Source: Flavobacterium erciyesense (lineage in GTDB: Bacteria > Bacteroidota > Bacteroidia > Flavobacteriales > Flavobacteriaceae). Taken from it: a stretch of DNA of 64,000 nt. This document shows, piece by piece, positions 47,479 through 55,441 of the stretch. The stretch covers positions 372,001 to 436,000 of the forward strand of contig NZ_JAGPXB010000001.1 of the NCBI RefSeq assembly GCF_018069925.1. The letters run 5' to 3'. How positions within the stretch are numbered: position 1 is the first letter of the stretch; each line of letters starts with the position of its first letter. The position numbers and the translations under genes were made by a program. Below the pieces are notes generated by a model. It saw nothing but the letters and a program-made list of their open reading frames with translations. It was not told the origin of the DNA and made no database searches.

Positions 47479-47721
47479 ATGGAAGATAAGGATAAAAAAA
47501 ACGAATTTTTGTTTGAGAAAGTTAACTACAAATTTCTTTTAATTGGACTTGGAGTAATAGCCTTAGGCTTTGTTTTAATGTCTGGTGGCGGTAGCGAAGA
47601 TCCTAATGTATTTAGCGAAGATATTTTCAATTTTAGAAGAATTAGATTGGCACCAACAACTGTTTTAATCGGTTTTGGAATTACTATTTATGCCATTCTT
47701 AAGAATCCCAAAAAGGCATAA
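47479..47721 (+). CDS. DUF3098 membrane protein
   Basis: 80 residues with two hydrophobic segments (about 18-35 and 55-72) and the family motif LGFVLMSGGGSEDPNVFSED, then IFNFRRIRLAPTTVLIGF. It is found between ftsX and uppP in many Bacteroidota. Its stop codon is directly followed by the uppP start, so the two are translated together. Function unknown. Confidence 0.9.
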   Translation: MEDKDKKNEFLFEKVNYKFLLIGLGVIALGFVLMSGGGSEDPNVFSEDIFNFRRIRLAPTTVLIGFGITIYAILKNPKKA

Positions 47722-48531
47722 ATGAATACATTACAAGCGTTTTTGATTGCTATCATCGAAGGATTAACAGAATACCTGCCGGTTTCATCAACGGCTCACA
47801 TGGTTTTTTTGAGTTCGTATTTCGGAATACAAGAAGATGATTTTGTGAAACTTTTTCAAGTCTCGATTCAATTTGGTGCCATCTTGGCGGTTGTTGCTTT
47901 GTATTGGAAAAAATTCTTTGATTTTTCTAAATTTAATTTTTACCTCAAACTATTTTGCGCTGTTATACCTGCACTCGTATTAGGTAAACTATTTGATGAC
48001 AAAATAGAAGCTGTTCTAGGAAATCCTATCCCTATTGCCATAGTTCTTATTTTAGGAGGTGTTGTATTACTTTTTATAGACAACTATTTTAAAAATCCTA
48101 CCGTTTTAAAAGAAGAGGATATTTCTATAAAAAAAGCCGTGACCATTGGCTTTTGGCAGTGTTTGGCCATGATGCCCGGCACTAGTCGATCTGCGGCATC
48201 CATTATTGGCGGTATGCAACAAGGGTTGTCACGACATGCTGCAGCCGAATTTTCATTTTTTCTGGCAGTTCCAACCATGATGGCCGTTACTTGCTACTCT
48301 GTATTCTTAAAGACCTACGAAAGCTCACAGATGAAGGGTTATGAACTTATTTTAAAATCAGATCAAAATATTCAGCTTTTTATAATTGGTAACATAGTTG
48401 CTTTTATAGTTGCCATTATTGCAATAAAATTCTTTATCGAAATCATCAAAAAATACGGTTTCAAACCTTGGGGTTGGTACCGAATAATAGTTGGGATCTT
48501 TTTACTGATTTACTTTTCATACTTTAAATAA
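47722..48531 (+). CDS. uppP: Undecaprenyl-diphosphatase (UppP/BacA)
   Basis: Recycles the undecaprenyl carrier used in peptidoglycan synthesis. 269 residues with several membrane helices; active-site motifs EGLTEYLPVSSTAHM (about 13-27) and MPGTSRSAASIIGGMQ (about 151-166). It also gives intrinsic bacitracin tolerance in other species. It sits in the ftsX-DUF3098-uppP-truB operon, 9 bases before truB. Confidence 0.95.
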   Translation: MNTLQAFLIAIIEGLTEYLPVSSTAHMVFLSSYFGIQEDDFVKLFQVSIQFGAILAVVALYWKKFFDFSKFNFYLKLFCAVIPALVLGKLFDDKIEAVLGNPIPIAIVLILGGVVLLFIDNYFKNPTVLKEEDISIKKAVTIGFWQCLAMMPGTSRSAASIIGGMQQGLSRHAAAEFSFFLAVPTMMAVTCYSVFLKTYESSQMKGYELILKSDQNIQLFIIGNIVAFIVAIIAIKFFIEIIKKYGFKPWGWYRIIVGIFLLIYFSYFK

Positions 48532-48540
48532 ATTCCAGCG

Positions 48541-49236
48541 ATGACAGTCGAAGATTACCAAAACGGACAAATTTTACTTATTGACAAACCATTAAATTGG
48601 AGTTCTTTTCAGGCGGTGAACAAGCTAAAATATGCTTTGATTAATAAAGTTGGATTGCCCAAAAAATTCAAGATTGGTCATGCAGGCACCTTAGATCCAC
48701 TAGCAAGTGGTTTATTAATAGTTTGTACCGGAAAGTTTACCAAAAGAATTGCTGAACTTCAAGGTCAAGCCAAAGAATACACTGGAACTTTTTTCATTGG
48801 AGCCACAACACCTTCCTATGATTTAGAAACAGAAATTGACCAAACTTTCCCAACAGAACACATAAACGAAAGCTTAATTCATGAAACCGTGAAACAATTT
48901 CTTGGTGAAATTGATCAAATACCTCCTATTTTTTCGGCAATAAAAAAAGACGGCGTCCGCTTGTATGAGCACGCTCGTGCAGGAGAAAGTATTGAAATTG
49001 CGAGTCGAAAAACCACCATTCACGAGTTTGAAATAACCCGAATTGCATTACCCGAAGTTGATTTCAGGGTAGTTTGCAGTAAAGGAACATACATTCGTTC
49101 TTTAGCCTATGATTTCGGTAAAGCCATGCAATCTGGTTCTCATTTGACCGTTTTACGAAGAACAAAAATTGGAGATTACGATGTTAAAAACGGAATTAAT
49201 GTTATCGATTTTGAAGAAAGTTTAACTGCAAAGTAA
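48541..49236 (+). CDS. truB: tRNA pseudouridine-55 synthase
   Basis: Makes pseudouridine at position 55 of tRNA. 231 residues. The catalytic Asp is in GHAGTLDPLASGLLIV; further motifs are AKEYTGTFFIGATTPSYDLE, IPPIFSAIKKDGVRLYEHAR and CSKGTYIRSLAYDFG. The protein is shorter than E. coli TruB, lacking most of the C-terminal PUA region, as is usual in Bacteroidota. It is the last gene of the operon and ends near a large hairpin. Confidence 0.95.
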   Translation: MTVEDYQNGQILLIDKPLNWSSFQAVNKLKYALINKVGLPKKFKIGHAGTLDPLASGLLIVCTGKFTKRIAELQGQAKEYTGTFFIGATTPSYDLETEIDQTFPTEHINESLIHETVKQFLGEIDQIPPIFSAIKKDGVRLYEHARAGESIEIASRKTTIHEFEITRIALPEVDFRVVCSKGTYIRSLAYDFGKAMQSGSHLTVLRRTKIGDYDVKNGINVIDFEESLTAK

Positions 49237-49294
49237 AATCACTAACAACTGATTTAAAGACACCTTTATATATTTTGATTGTGTTATAAAAGAC

Positions 49295-49338
49295 AAAAAC
49301 ACATGACAAATTCAAACTGAAATTTGCGATGTGTTTTT
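49295..49338 (+). terminator. Terminator after truB
   Basis: Perfect 10-base arms AAAAACACAT / ATGTGTTTTT with further inner pairing (CAAATT...AAATTTG) and a T run. Confidence 0.8.
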
Positions 49339-49398
49339 TCTAAAGGTAAAAAGTAATTTTCACTTCATACTTTTACTCTTTCTGGGTTTAGTTTACGA

Positions 49399-49476
49399 TT
49401 AGTAATGAGGAATGTTTTTTCCACCAAATAAAACCAGAGACAAATAATCATACAATCTTTCAAATAAATTTTTCAT
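49399..49476 (-). CDS. Possible 25-residue small protein
   Basis: MKNLFERLYDYLSLVLFGGK then NIPHY. It opens with ATG-AAA-AAT preceded by an A-rich stretch (typical for this genome), is amphipathic, and carries basic/acidic residues on one face. It lies in the 475-base gap between truB and the thioredoxin-like gene. The remaining part of that gap (49480-49711) is very AT-rich and holds no other convincing feature. Expression and conservation are unknown; short ORFs arise easily by chance. Confidence 0.35.
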   Translation of the reverse strand: MKNLFERLYDYLSLVLFGGKNIPHY

Positions 49477-49711
49477 GATACTGTTTTTTTAATTGTTAAA
49501 CAATGCGAAACATGTATAAAAAAAGTAAATCAATTAATAGATTTGGTTATCTTTCAGCAAGTTACGATTATTTTTTAGTCTTGAGAATTAATTTTTCTTA
49601 AAAGAAATATAAAACTCAAAATGATGTATTTGAGCGAACTTTTTAGTTTATTCGTCGATAGATTGAATATTTTTTTCAGAATTTTCTTTTATTTATTTAT
49701 TACAAATAACT

Positions 49712-50341
49712 TTATCTCAAAATAATTTGTAAGATTTCACTTTGAGTAGCTAGACCTTTATCGTCATGATACCATTTTTGCAAGTTGGTTTTAAGCGTTG
49801 CATCAATAACCCCAAACTCTTTTTTGTAATTCTCAACCAGTTCTACAGCAGGTTTGGGTCTTGGTCCCCAACTCGTTAGCACTTCATTTGTATCTGAATT
49901 TATACAAATCAAAATCGGAATAGATTTGGCATTATTCGTTAAAAATAAGTTCATGAGCGGCTCATTGTCATCACGCAAAACAATCTTCAAATCAATGGTA
50001 GGCGCCAAATTCACCATTTTATTGATAATTGGTAATATTTGAGCTGCATCACCGCACCATCCCTCAGAAATAACCAAAAATAAGTAGTTCTGTTTAATAC
50101 TCTTCAATTGGGCGGCAACTGCCTCAGTAATCACAATTGTTTTATCCAAACGCTTCATGCGTGTTTCATTGAGCTGACTGTAGTGCGTTAAATCTTCACT
50201 CTGTATATGTCCCGTTGATTTACCATCTAATAGCAAATTAGTAACCAACTGCTTGTAGCCATCGTATGTATAACTTTTAGCCAAGGCTTGTTCAATTTCT
50301 TGTTTCATGAGTTGCATTTTTTGAAACACAAAGTTAGGCAT
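49712..50341 (-). CDS. Thioredoxin-like protein with a single active-site cysteine
   Basis: 209 residues (M10 or M12 at about 50306-50314 are alternative starts). The thioredoxin-fold core contains LFLVISEGWCGDAAQILPII, with WCGDA replacing WCxxC, so there is one cysteine rather than a redox pair; then LKIVLRDDNEPLMNLFLTNN and the cis-Pro segment AKSIPILICI. This matches the Thioredoxin_9-like family of Bacteroidota. It is unlikely to act as an ordinary dithiol oxidoreductase. Transcribed alone. Confidence 0.82.
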   Translation of the reverse strand: MPNFVFQKMQLMKQEIEQALAKSYTYDGYKQLVTNLLLDGKSTGHIQSEDLTHYSQLNETRMKRLDKTIVITEAVAAQLKSIKQNYLFLVISEGWCGDAAQILPIINKMVNLAPTIDLKIVLRDDNEPLMNLFLTNNAKSIPILICINSDTNEVLTSWGPRPKPAVELVENYKKEFGVIDATLKTNLQKWYHDDKGLATQSEILQIILR

Positions 50342-50412
50342 AAATGGAATTTTAATTTCTCAGAAACGACCCTGCTTAAAAAAAATAAGTAATTTTAGCA
50401 CAAATAAACACA

Positions 50413-51192
50413 ATGGATTTAGAAACAAAATCGATAGGATTAGTACTTTCGGGTGGAGGCTCCAAAGGATTGGCTCACGCTGGTGCGATTAAATTTTTAG
50501 AAGAAAAAGGCATAAAGCCCAGTATAATTGCAGGAACAAGCGCTGGATCAATAGTAGGTGCATTGTATGCCTGTGGTAAAACACCTGATGAAATTTTAGC
50601 TTTTTTTAAATCGATTTATCTTTTTAATTGGAAACATTTAACTTTTAAAAAAGCGGGTTTAATCGATTCTGAATCGTTTAAAATCTATTTTAAAGCCATT
50701 TTTAAAGAAGCGACTTTGGCCGATTTAAACATTCCGCTTCAAATAACTGCAACTGATATGGTACGCGGGAAGTTAAAAATATTTCATCCCGACACAAAGG
50801 TGGTTGATGCCGTTTTAGCCTCATCTGCTTTTCCGGGAATAATTTCACCCTATGCCATCGATGGCAATATTTACAGTGATGGTGGAATCCTGAACCACTT
50901 TCCTACTGACATTTTATTAGGACAGTGCGATACAATTATTGGAGTTTACGTAAGCCCGATTCAGAAAATTGAAGCTTCTGATTTAAACTCAATCAAAGCA
51001 GTGACAACGCGCGCCTTTGATTTGTTATCGGCCAACTCCAATATTCATAAATTTAATATGTGCGATTGGGTCATTGAACCCAAAGAACTCTGTATTTATA
51101 GCACCTTTGAAACCAGCAAACTAAAGATGGATCAGGTGTTCCAAATTGGTTATCAATCAGCCAAAAATTCGTATGAAAAACTAGCTTTATAA
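50413..51192 (+). CDS. Patatin-like phospholipase
   Basis: 259 residues. The oxyanion loop is LSGGGSKGLAHAGAI, the nucleophile Ser is in AGTSAGSIVGALYA (GxSxG), and the catalytic Asp is in YSDGGILNHFP (DGG). This is the bacterial patatin/RssA-like family of serine lipid acyl hydrolases. No signal peptide is seen, so it is probably cytoplasmic or membrane-associated. It has its own promoter region, divergent from the thioredoxin-like gene. Confidence 0.92.
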   Translation: MDLETKSIGLVLSGGGSKGLAHAGAIKFLEEKGIKPSIIAGTSAGSIVGALYACGKTPDEILAFFKSIYLFNWKHLTFKKAGLIDSESFKIYFKAIFKEATLADLNIPLQITATDMVRGKLKIFHPDTKVVDAVLASSAFPGIISPYAIDGNIYSDGGILNHFPTDILLGQCDTIIGVYVSPIQKIEASDLNSIKAVTTRAFDLLSANSNIHKFNMCDWVIEPKELCIYSTFETSKLKMDQVFQIGYQSAKNSYEKLAL

Positions 51193-51229
51193 AATAGAGT
51201 CAAGATTATTTTAAAAAAAAAGAAAATTC

Positions 51230-51237
51230 TATATTTG
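51230..51237 (+). promoter_or_regulatory. -7 box (TATATTTG) of pyrH
   Basis: An exact TAnnTTTG match, 22 bases before the pyrH start codon, after an A-rich spacer. Confidence 0.55.
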
Positions 51238-51259
51238 CACCAATCAACGCAACACACAC

Positions 51260-51967
51260 ATGAAATACAAAAGAATTCTACTGAAATTAAGTGGAGAAGC
51301 CTTAATGGGCGACTTACAATACGGAATTGATCCTAAAAGATTAGCTGAATACGCTGACGAAATTAAGCAAATTCACGCTAAGGGAGTAGAAATTGCCATT
51401 GTAATAGGTGGTGGAAATATTTTTAGAGGAGTTGCAGGCGCAAGTGCTGGTATGGATCGTGTACAAGGCGATTATATGGGAATGCTTGCTACCGTAATCA
51501 ACGGAATGGCTTTGCAGGGCGCTCTTGAAGAAAAAGGAATGAAAACCCGTTTACAAACGGCTTTAAAAATGGAGTCAATCGCTGAGCCTTACATTAAAAG
51601 GAGAGCCGACAGACATCTTGAAAAAGGTAGAATTGTAATTTTTGGTGCCGGAACCGGAAACCCTTATTTTACAACAGATACTGCAGCGGTTTTAAGAGGA
51701 ATTGAAATTAATGCCGATGTAATTTTAAAAGGAACGCGTGTTGATGGTGTATATGATTCTGATCCAGAAAAGAATTCATCAGCAGTAAAATTTGATTTTA
51801 TCTCTTTTGAAGATGTTTTGAAAAAAGGATTGAATGTAATGGATACCACTGCATTCACTTTAAGTCAAGAAAACAAATTGCCTATTGTAGTTTTTGACAT
51901 GAACAAAGTGGGTAACTTACTTAAAATTTGCCAAGGCGAAAATATAGGAACTGTAGTAAATATATAG
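51260..51967 (+). CDS. pyrH: UMP kinase
   Basis: Phosphorylates UMP to UDP. 235 residues, the normal length of the amino-acid-kinase-fold bacterial enzyme. Landmarks are the start [61 protein letters not shown] and [15 protein letters not shown]. It is paired with frr downstream, a widespread bacterial arrangement. Confidence 0.97.
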   Translation: MKYKRILLKLSGEALMGDLQYGIDPKRLAEYADEIKQIHAKGVEIAIVIGGGNIFRGVAGASAGMDRVQGDYMGMLATVINGMALQGALEEKGMKTRLQTALKMESIAEPYIKRRADRHLEKGRIVIFGAGTGNPYFTTDTAAVLRGIEINADVILKGTRVDGVYDSDPEKNSSAVKFDFISFEDVLKKGLNVMDTTAFTLSQENKLPIVVFDMNKVGNLLKICQGENIGTVVNI

Positions 51968-52040
51968 TATACAGTTACAGTTTACAGTCGCAAGTGCGGC
52001 TTAAACTAAAAACTGTTGCTGAAAACTGAAAATTAAAATT

Positions 52041-52604
52041 ATGACTGAAGAAATTGATTTTATATTAGATAGCACACAAGAATCAATGGCGGGTTCTATT
52101 GCGCATTTAGAAAAAGAATTTTTAAATATCCGTGCCGGAAAAGCATCGCCTGCTATGTTAGGAAGTGTTTTTGTTGATTATTACGGAGCAGCTACGCCTT
52201 TGTCACAGGTTTCAAAAATCAGTGTGCCAGATGCTAGAACAATTACGTTACAGCCGTTTGAAAAAAGCATGCTTCACCCAATTGAAAAAGCTATTATGAT
52301 TGCTAATTTGGGCTTTAACCCAATGAATAATGGTGATGTAGTAATCATTAGTGTTCCACCTTTGACAGAAGATCGTCGTAAGGAATTGGCCAAACAAGCC
52401 AAAGCAGAGGCTGAAGATGCAAAAATTGGTATTCGTAATGCTCGTAAAGATGCCAACACCGAAATCAAAAAATTAGAAAAAGACGGTACCTCAGAAGACA
52501 TTTGTAAAAGTGCCGAAGAAGAGGTTCAAAACTTAACCAACAGTTTTATCAAAAAAATTGATGAACTATTTGTGGTAAAAGAAGCCGAAATCATGAAGGT
52601 GTAA
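52041..52604 (+). CDS. frr: Ribosome recycling factor
   Basis: Splits post-termination ribosomes together with EF-G. 187 residues, full length: LRAGKASP-type ribosome contact (NIRAGKASPAMLG), VSKISVPDARTITLQPFEKS, IIISVPPLTEDRRKELAKQA-type helix (VVIISVPPLTEDRRKELAKQ), and the long C-terminal helix. Its last ~95 bases and the terminator are repeated at 54806-54956. The gene itself is intact, so if an element inserted here, it supplied or preserved a working 3' end. Confidence 0.97.
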   Translation: MTEEIDFILDSTQESMAGSIAHLEKEFLNIRAGKASPAMLGSVFVDYYGAATPLSQVSKISVPDARTITLQPFEKSMLHPIEKAIMIANLGFNPMNNGDVVIISVPPLTEDRRKELAKQAKAEAEDAKIGIRNARKDANTEIKKLEKDGTSEDICKSAEEEVQNLTNSFIKKIDELFVVKEAEIMKV

Positions 52605-52660
52605 ACCTGATTTATAAATATTTTAAAAACCGCCTTGTTGAGAAAACGAGGCGGTTTTTT
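52509..52660 (+). repeat. Left copy of the frr 3'-end direct repeat
   Basis: The last ~95 bases of frr plus its terminator, matching 54806-54956 with roughly a dozen differences and one single-base gap (counted by eye). The two copies are offset by 2,297 bases. Confidence 0.9.
52625..52659 (+). terminator. Intrinsic terminator after frr
   Basis: Perfect 11-base arms AAAAACCGCCT / AGGCGGTTTTT followed by T's. A near copy follows the frr fragment at 54922-54954. Confidence 0.9.
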
Positions 52661-52763
52661 TGTGCTACATAATGAAACAATATGACTTCAAACAAATACA
52701 TCAGAAATTAATATCCTGCTATTTAGGAAATGAACCGAATTAAAACATTGATTTAAAGTGTAA

Positions 52764-52799
52764 AAAAACCGTAAAATTTTAACATAAAAACCGTAAAAT
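52764..52799 (+). promoter_or_regulatory. Tandem operator: two AAAAACCGTAAAAT repeats
   Basis: The 14-mer occurs at 52764-52777 and 52786-52799, a 22-base period (two helical turns). The second copy overlaps where the -33 element of the following promoter would be. This layout is typical of activator sites such as those of LytTR regulators; the actual regulator is unknown. Confidence 0.55.
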
Positions 52800-52817
52800 A
52801 GAATGAAAATATTGTTC

Positions 52818-52825
52818 TAATTTTG
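52818..52825 (+). promoter_or_regulatory. -7 box (TAATTTTG) of the AAAC-repeat lipoprotein gene
   Basis: An exact TAnnTTTG match 100 bases before the ATG at 52926, with the tandem operator directly upstream. Confidence 0.55.
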
Positions 52826-52925
52826 GTAAAAGCTTGTTGCAATTTATTGTAAATGTCCTATGTAAGGATATTGGTTAGTCATTAAAGAGCGATAACACCA
52901 TTAAAACTAACTTTAAACTAAAATT

Positions 52926-53658
52926 ATGTTGAAACAAACAAACAAACAAACAAACAAACAACTAAGCTGAGGTCACTGCAAAAAGTCTATTTATAGTATT
53001 AATTCTTGTTTTTACACAAGCATGTAGTACCGAAGAGGGCATCACAAACAATGACGCAACAACTAAAGATTATATAAATTCTGAGAAAATAAGCCTAGAT
53101 AAAGTACTGTCAGTCATTGAGAACCCACTAATACTAAATCAAACTGAAACTTTCAAAACTAGTACACTACAAGGCATTACACAGAAAAGTAGTGAAATAG
53201 CCCCTGTATATTTTACAAAAATAGTCAAGGGTAATGAATACACAACATACCTACTATTGCTAAATAATTATTCTACAAAAAACCCGTATTTTATGTATTA
53301 TGTAATTACAAAAGATCGAGATACAGAAAAAGTAGGGTATTTAAAATATATTCCTGATACTCCCATTGAATACTTAAACATTGATTCCTTTTCCGGGAAA
53401 ATCCAGATACTGGATCTCAAAAAAAAGATTAGAGCAGAAAGCAGAATATTAAACGGTCAACCTCAAAAACAGGCCAATACTACAACAGCAAAAACTGCAG
53501 ACGATTGTTCTTCATCAGCATCTTTAATAACACATTATTGCGGTTCTAGTGCTGGCCATGCACCTGGACAAGACTGTACCGACTCCACAAAAGCTTACTA
53601 CGAAATTTTAATAGTTACTACTTGCCCATACGTGAATTCATATGTTGTACCTAATTAA
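52926..53658 (+). pseudogene. Lipoprotein gene with AAAC repeat tract, out of frame with its ATG
   Basis: The body (from 52984 to 53658, about 224 residues) begins with a lipoprotein signal, SLFIVLILVFTQACSTEEG (lipobox TQAC), so it is a secreted lipoprotein; it ends in a cysteine-bearing segment (DDCSSSASLITHYCGSSAG and EILIVTTCPYV). No start codon exists in this frame: a TAA at 52963 precedes it. The only ATG (52926) opens a frame through seven AAAC units (52932-52959) and stops at 52968. One more AAAC unit plus one A at 52980-52984 would fuse them as MLKQTNK...KLRSLQKSLFIVLILVF. So it is a decayed gene or a switched-off contingency gene. The family is not recognised. Confidence 0.7.
52932..52959 (+). 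repeat. Tetranucleotide microsatellite (AAAC)7
   Basis: Seven perfect AAAC units directly after ATGTTG. Units of four shift the frame with every gain or loss, the hallmark of contingency loci, and long tetranucleotide runs are rare in the rest of this window. Confidence 0.95.
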
Positions 53659-53701
53659 ATAGAAAATGACATTCAAAAGGCAGAAAATCTTCGAGAATTA
53701 A

Positions 53702-53739
53702 CCCTGTAAGTCAAAATATTGTATCTTTAACTTACAGGG
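53702..53739 (+). terminator. Hairpin after the AAAC-repeat lipoprotein gene
   Basis: Perfect 10-base arms CCCTGTAAGT / ACTTACAGGG with an 18-base loop, 44 bases after the stop. The loop contains GTATCTTTAA, so a weak promoter for the next gene is also possible. Confidence 0.55.
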
Positions 53740-53803
53740 ATTAAGTTTATTGAACTCAACAAATTCTATATTTCAATATATTACTAATTAAAACATTTTA
53801 ATC

Positions 53804-54664
53804 ATGAAAATTAAATTAATTTCCATTGCATTGATAATTTTTGTTTTAAGTCTTTCGTTAAACATTATATCCTGCAATGACAATACAAGTGACATTGATT
53901 ATAGTTCTGTCAAAAGAGAAACACTTAAAAATAAAACATTAATAGGTAGTAATATTTATCTGCCAAAAAATACCAAGTGGTTTTATACAAATAAAGAACA
54001 CAACGAGGTGGAATTTGAATTACCAACAGGCTACAAATTTTTATTATTTGATGAAAAAGAAGGTTCATTTAGATTAGCTGATGCGGGAGCTGGATACTCA
54101 TGTACTTGTTCAGCAGATGGTAGCTGTACAACCTTTTATAATGATTCTGTAGGTTATGGCTGTTTGCAATCAAATTGTACTGGTTCTTGTACTGGAAAAA
54201 GAACCAAAAGTTTATCAGCTTCAAGAATTGAAGGAGTTGTTTTTATTGACAATGATAAAATAGACACAAAAACTGATGAAATGGCTAGTTTATCTGATTT
54301 GGGTAAAGTTGGAATATTTAAGGTCGAAGAGTTTAGAAATGAAATTAAAAAGGGATACGATTTAATTTATAAACATATTGATAAACCAAATTTTAAATCT
54401 GAATTAAGTAAAATGAATAGTACTAAATTTGTATTTGCTAAAACTTATCTATTTGGAGTAGAATTAGGTTTAGTAATTCCTAAAGATCCTAAAATCAGTA
54501 AACTTTTACCAAATTTAAGATTAGCTTCACTGGAAGATGCAGGTGGTCCAAAAGGTTGTAGTTGTAGTGGCACTAGTGGAGGTAGTTGTAAATTAGAGAA
54601 AGAGGGTATGTTTGGTTATACAGCATATTATTGTACGGGATGCACAACATGTACGATGAATTAA
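53804..54664 (+). CDS. Lipoprotein with two cysteine-rich modules
   Basis: 286 residues. Lipoprotein signal peptide LISIALIIFVLSLSLNIISC (lipobox IISC). Two related cysteine-rich modules: residues about 99-131 (YSCTCSADGSC...YGCLQSNCTGSC) and about 255-285 (GCSCSGTSGGSC...YYCTGCTTC), each with a CxC, a C, then a C(x2-4)C(x2-3)C series. Between them is a soluble domain with charged helices. The modules are candidates for metal binding or disulphide knots at the cell surface. It shares the island with the AAAC-repeat lipoprotein, which also has a cysteine-bearing C-terminus. The family is not recognised. Confidence 0.8.
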   Translation: MKIKLISIALIIFVLSLSLNIISCNDNTSDIDYSSVKRETLKNKTLIGSNIYLPKNTKWFYTNKEHNEVEFELPTGYKFLLFDEKEGSFRLADAGAGYSCTCSADGSCTTFYNDSVGYGCLQSNCTGSCTGKRTKSLSASRIEGVVFIDNDKIDTKTDEMASLSDLGKVGIFKVEEFRNEIKKGYDLIYKHIDKPNFKSELSKMNSTKFVFAKTYLFGVELGLVIPKDPKISKLLPNLRLASLEDAGGPKGCSCSGTSGGSCKLEKEGMFGYTAYYCTGCTTCTMN

Positions 54665-54692
54665 ATTAACTAGGTACAACCACAGTTTGTAG

Positions 54693-54729
54693 CAATAGCG
54701 GCTTTCAGTATATCTGAAAGTCGCTATTG
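54693..54729 (+). terminator. Long hairpin after the cysteine-rich lipoprotein gene
   Basis: CAATAGCGGCTTTCAG / CTGAAAGTCGCTATTG, about 15 paired bases with one mismatch and a short loop. The rest of the 54665-55023 gap holds the frr fragment, its terminator copy and no other gene. Confidence 0.75.
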
Positions 54730-54805
54730 TAGTTGTAGAGGTTCGTTATTAACCATAAACTTTGGTATATTTATCCGCTACTACTACAAGCTGACTAACG
54801 ATAAT

Positions 54806-54956
54806 AGTGCCGAAGAAGAAGTACAAAACTTAACCAACAGTTTTATCAAAAAAAATGATGAACTGTTAGTGGTAAAAGAAGCCGAAATCATGAAGGTGTA
54901 AACCTATCTGACAAATATTTTAAAACCGCCTTGTTGAGAAAACGAGGCGGTTATTT
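54806..54956 (+). repeat. Right copy of the frr 3'-end direct repeat (frr fragment plus terminator)
   Basis: It encodes the last ~31 residues of the ribosome recycling factor (SAEEEVQNLTNSF...KEAEIMKV, stop at 54899-54901) followed by a copy of the frr terminator. The coding differences from frr are three silent (GAG/GAA, GTT/GTA, CTA/CTG) and two amino-acid changes (I/N, F/L). It has no start codon, so it is a fragment. Confidence 0.9.
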
Positions 54957-55023
54957 TGTAGTTTTAAGGAACTAGTCGTTTGCTATGTTTAAAGCTAAAC
55001 TAGTTTAGAAAAAAAGCAATATC

Positions 55024-55329
55024 CTAGCGCTTTACAATACTCACGGCAGTTCCCGTTATCATTACAGTGATTAATCCTTCGCCACTTTTGAGCTCCACAT
55101 CTACTTGAATTCCTACAACTGCATTGGCACTCATTTTTTCGGCATTTACTTTTAAGTTTGCAAATGCCTTTTCTCTCACTTCTGCAATACTTTCAGCAAT
55201 GCCGTCATAGTATTTTTGCATGCTAAAAGTCAAACCCATTTTTTGCATGTTAATAGCAGTACCTGAAACAATGCCGTTGTATTCGAGAATTTTATAATCT
55301 TCGATAGAGTTGGTTGTGGTTAGAATCAT
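55024..55329 (-). CDS. YbjQ/UPF0145 family protein
   Basis: 101 residues of the YbjQ family (putative heavy-metal-binding fold, pentameric in solved members). Landmarks are EYNGIVSGTAINMQKMGL near the start and SANAVVGIQVDVELKSGEGL. It may be transcribed after the SMR transporter gene, 112 bases downstream of it. Function unproven for the whole family. Confidence 0.88.
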   Translation of the reverse strand: MILTTTNSIEDYKILEYNGIVSGTAINMQKMGLTFSMQKYYDGIAESIAEVREKAFANLKVNAEKMSANAVVGIQVDVELKSGEGLITVMITGTAVSIVKR

Positions 55330-55441
55330 AATCGTTTTGGTTAATAATTGGTTAGGTTTGTTACATTGTAGAAATTACATTGTACTTAAAATAAGTTATC
55401 TAAAATAAGACAATCTTAAAACAATAAAAATTTAAATATCA

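Noticed and set aside
49514..49725. Two short plus-strand ORFs (29 and 34 residues) in the truB-thioredoxin gap
   Set aside because: Very AT-rich, no start context better than chance, and the second overlaps the end of the thioredoxin-like gene.
52926..52970. Simple one-step phase switch by AAAC slippage alone
   Set aside because: No change of repeat number by itself joins the ATG to the lipoprotein frame, because TAA at 52963 or TAG near 52994 intervenes; a second change in the A run is also needed.
54806..54901. frr fragment considered as a separate small gene
   Set aside because: No start codon or promoter; it is explained as the distal direct-repeat copy.
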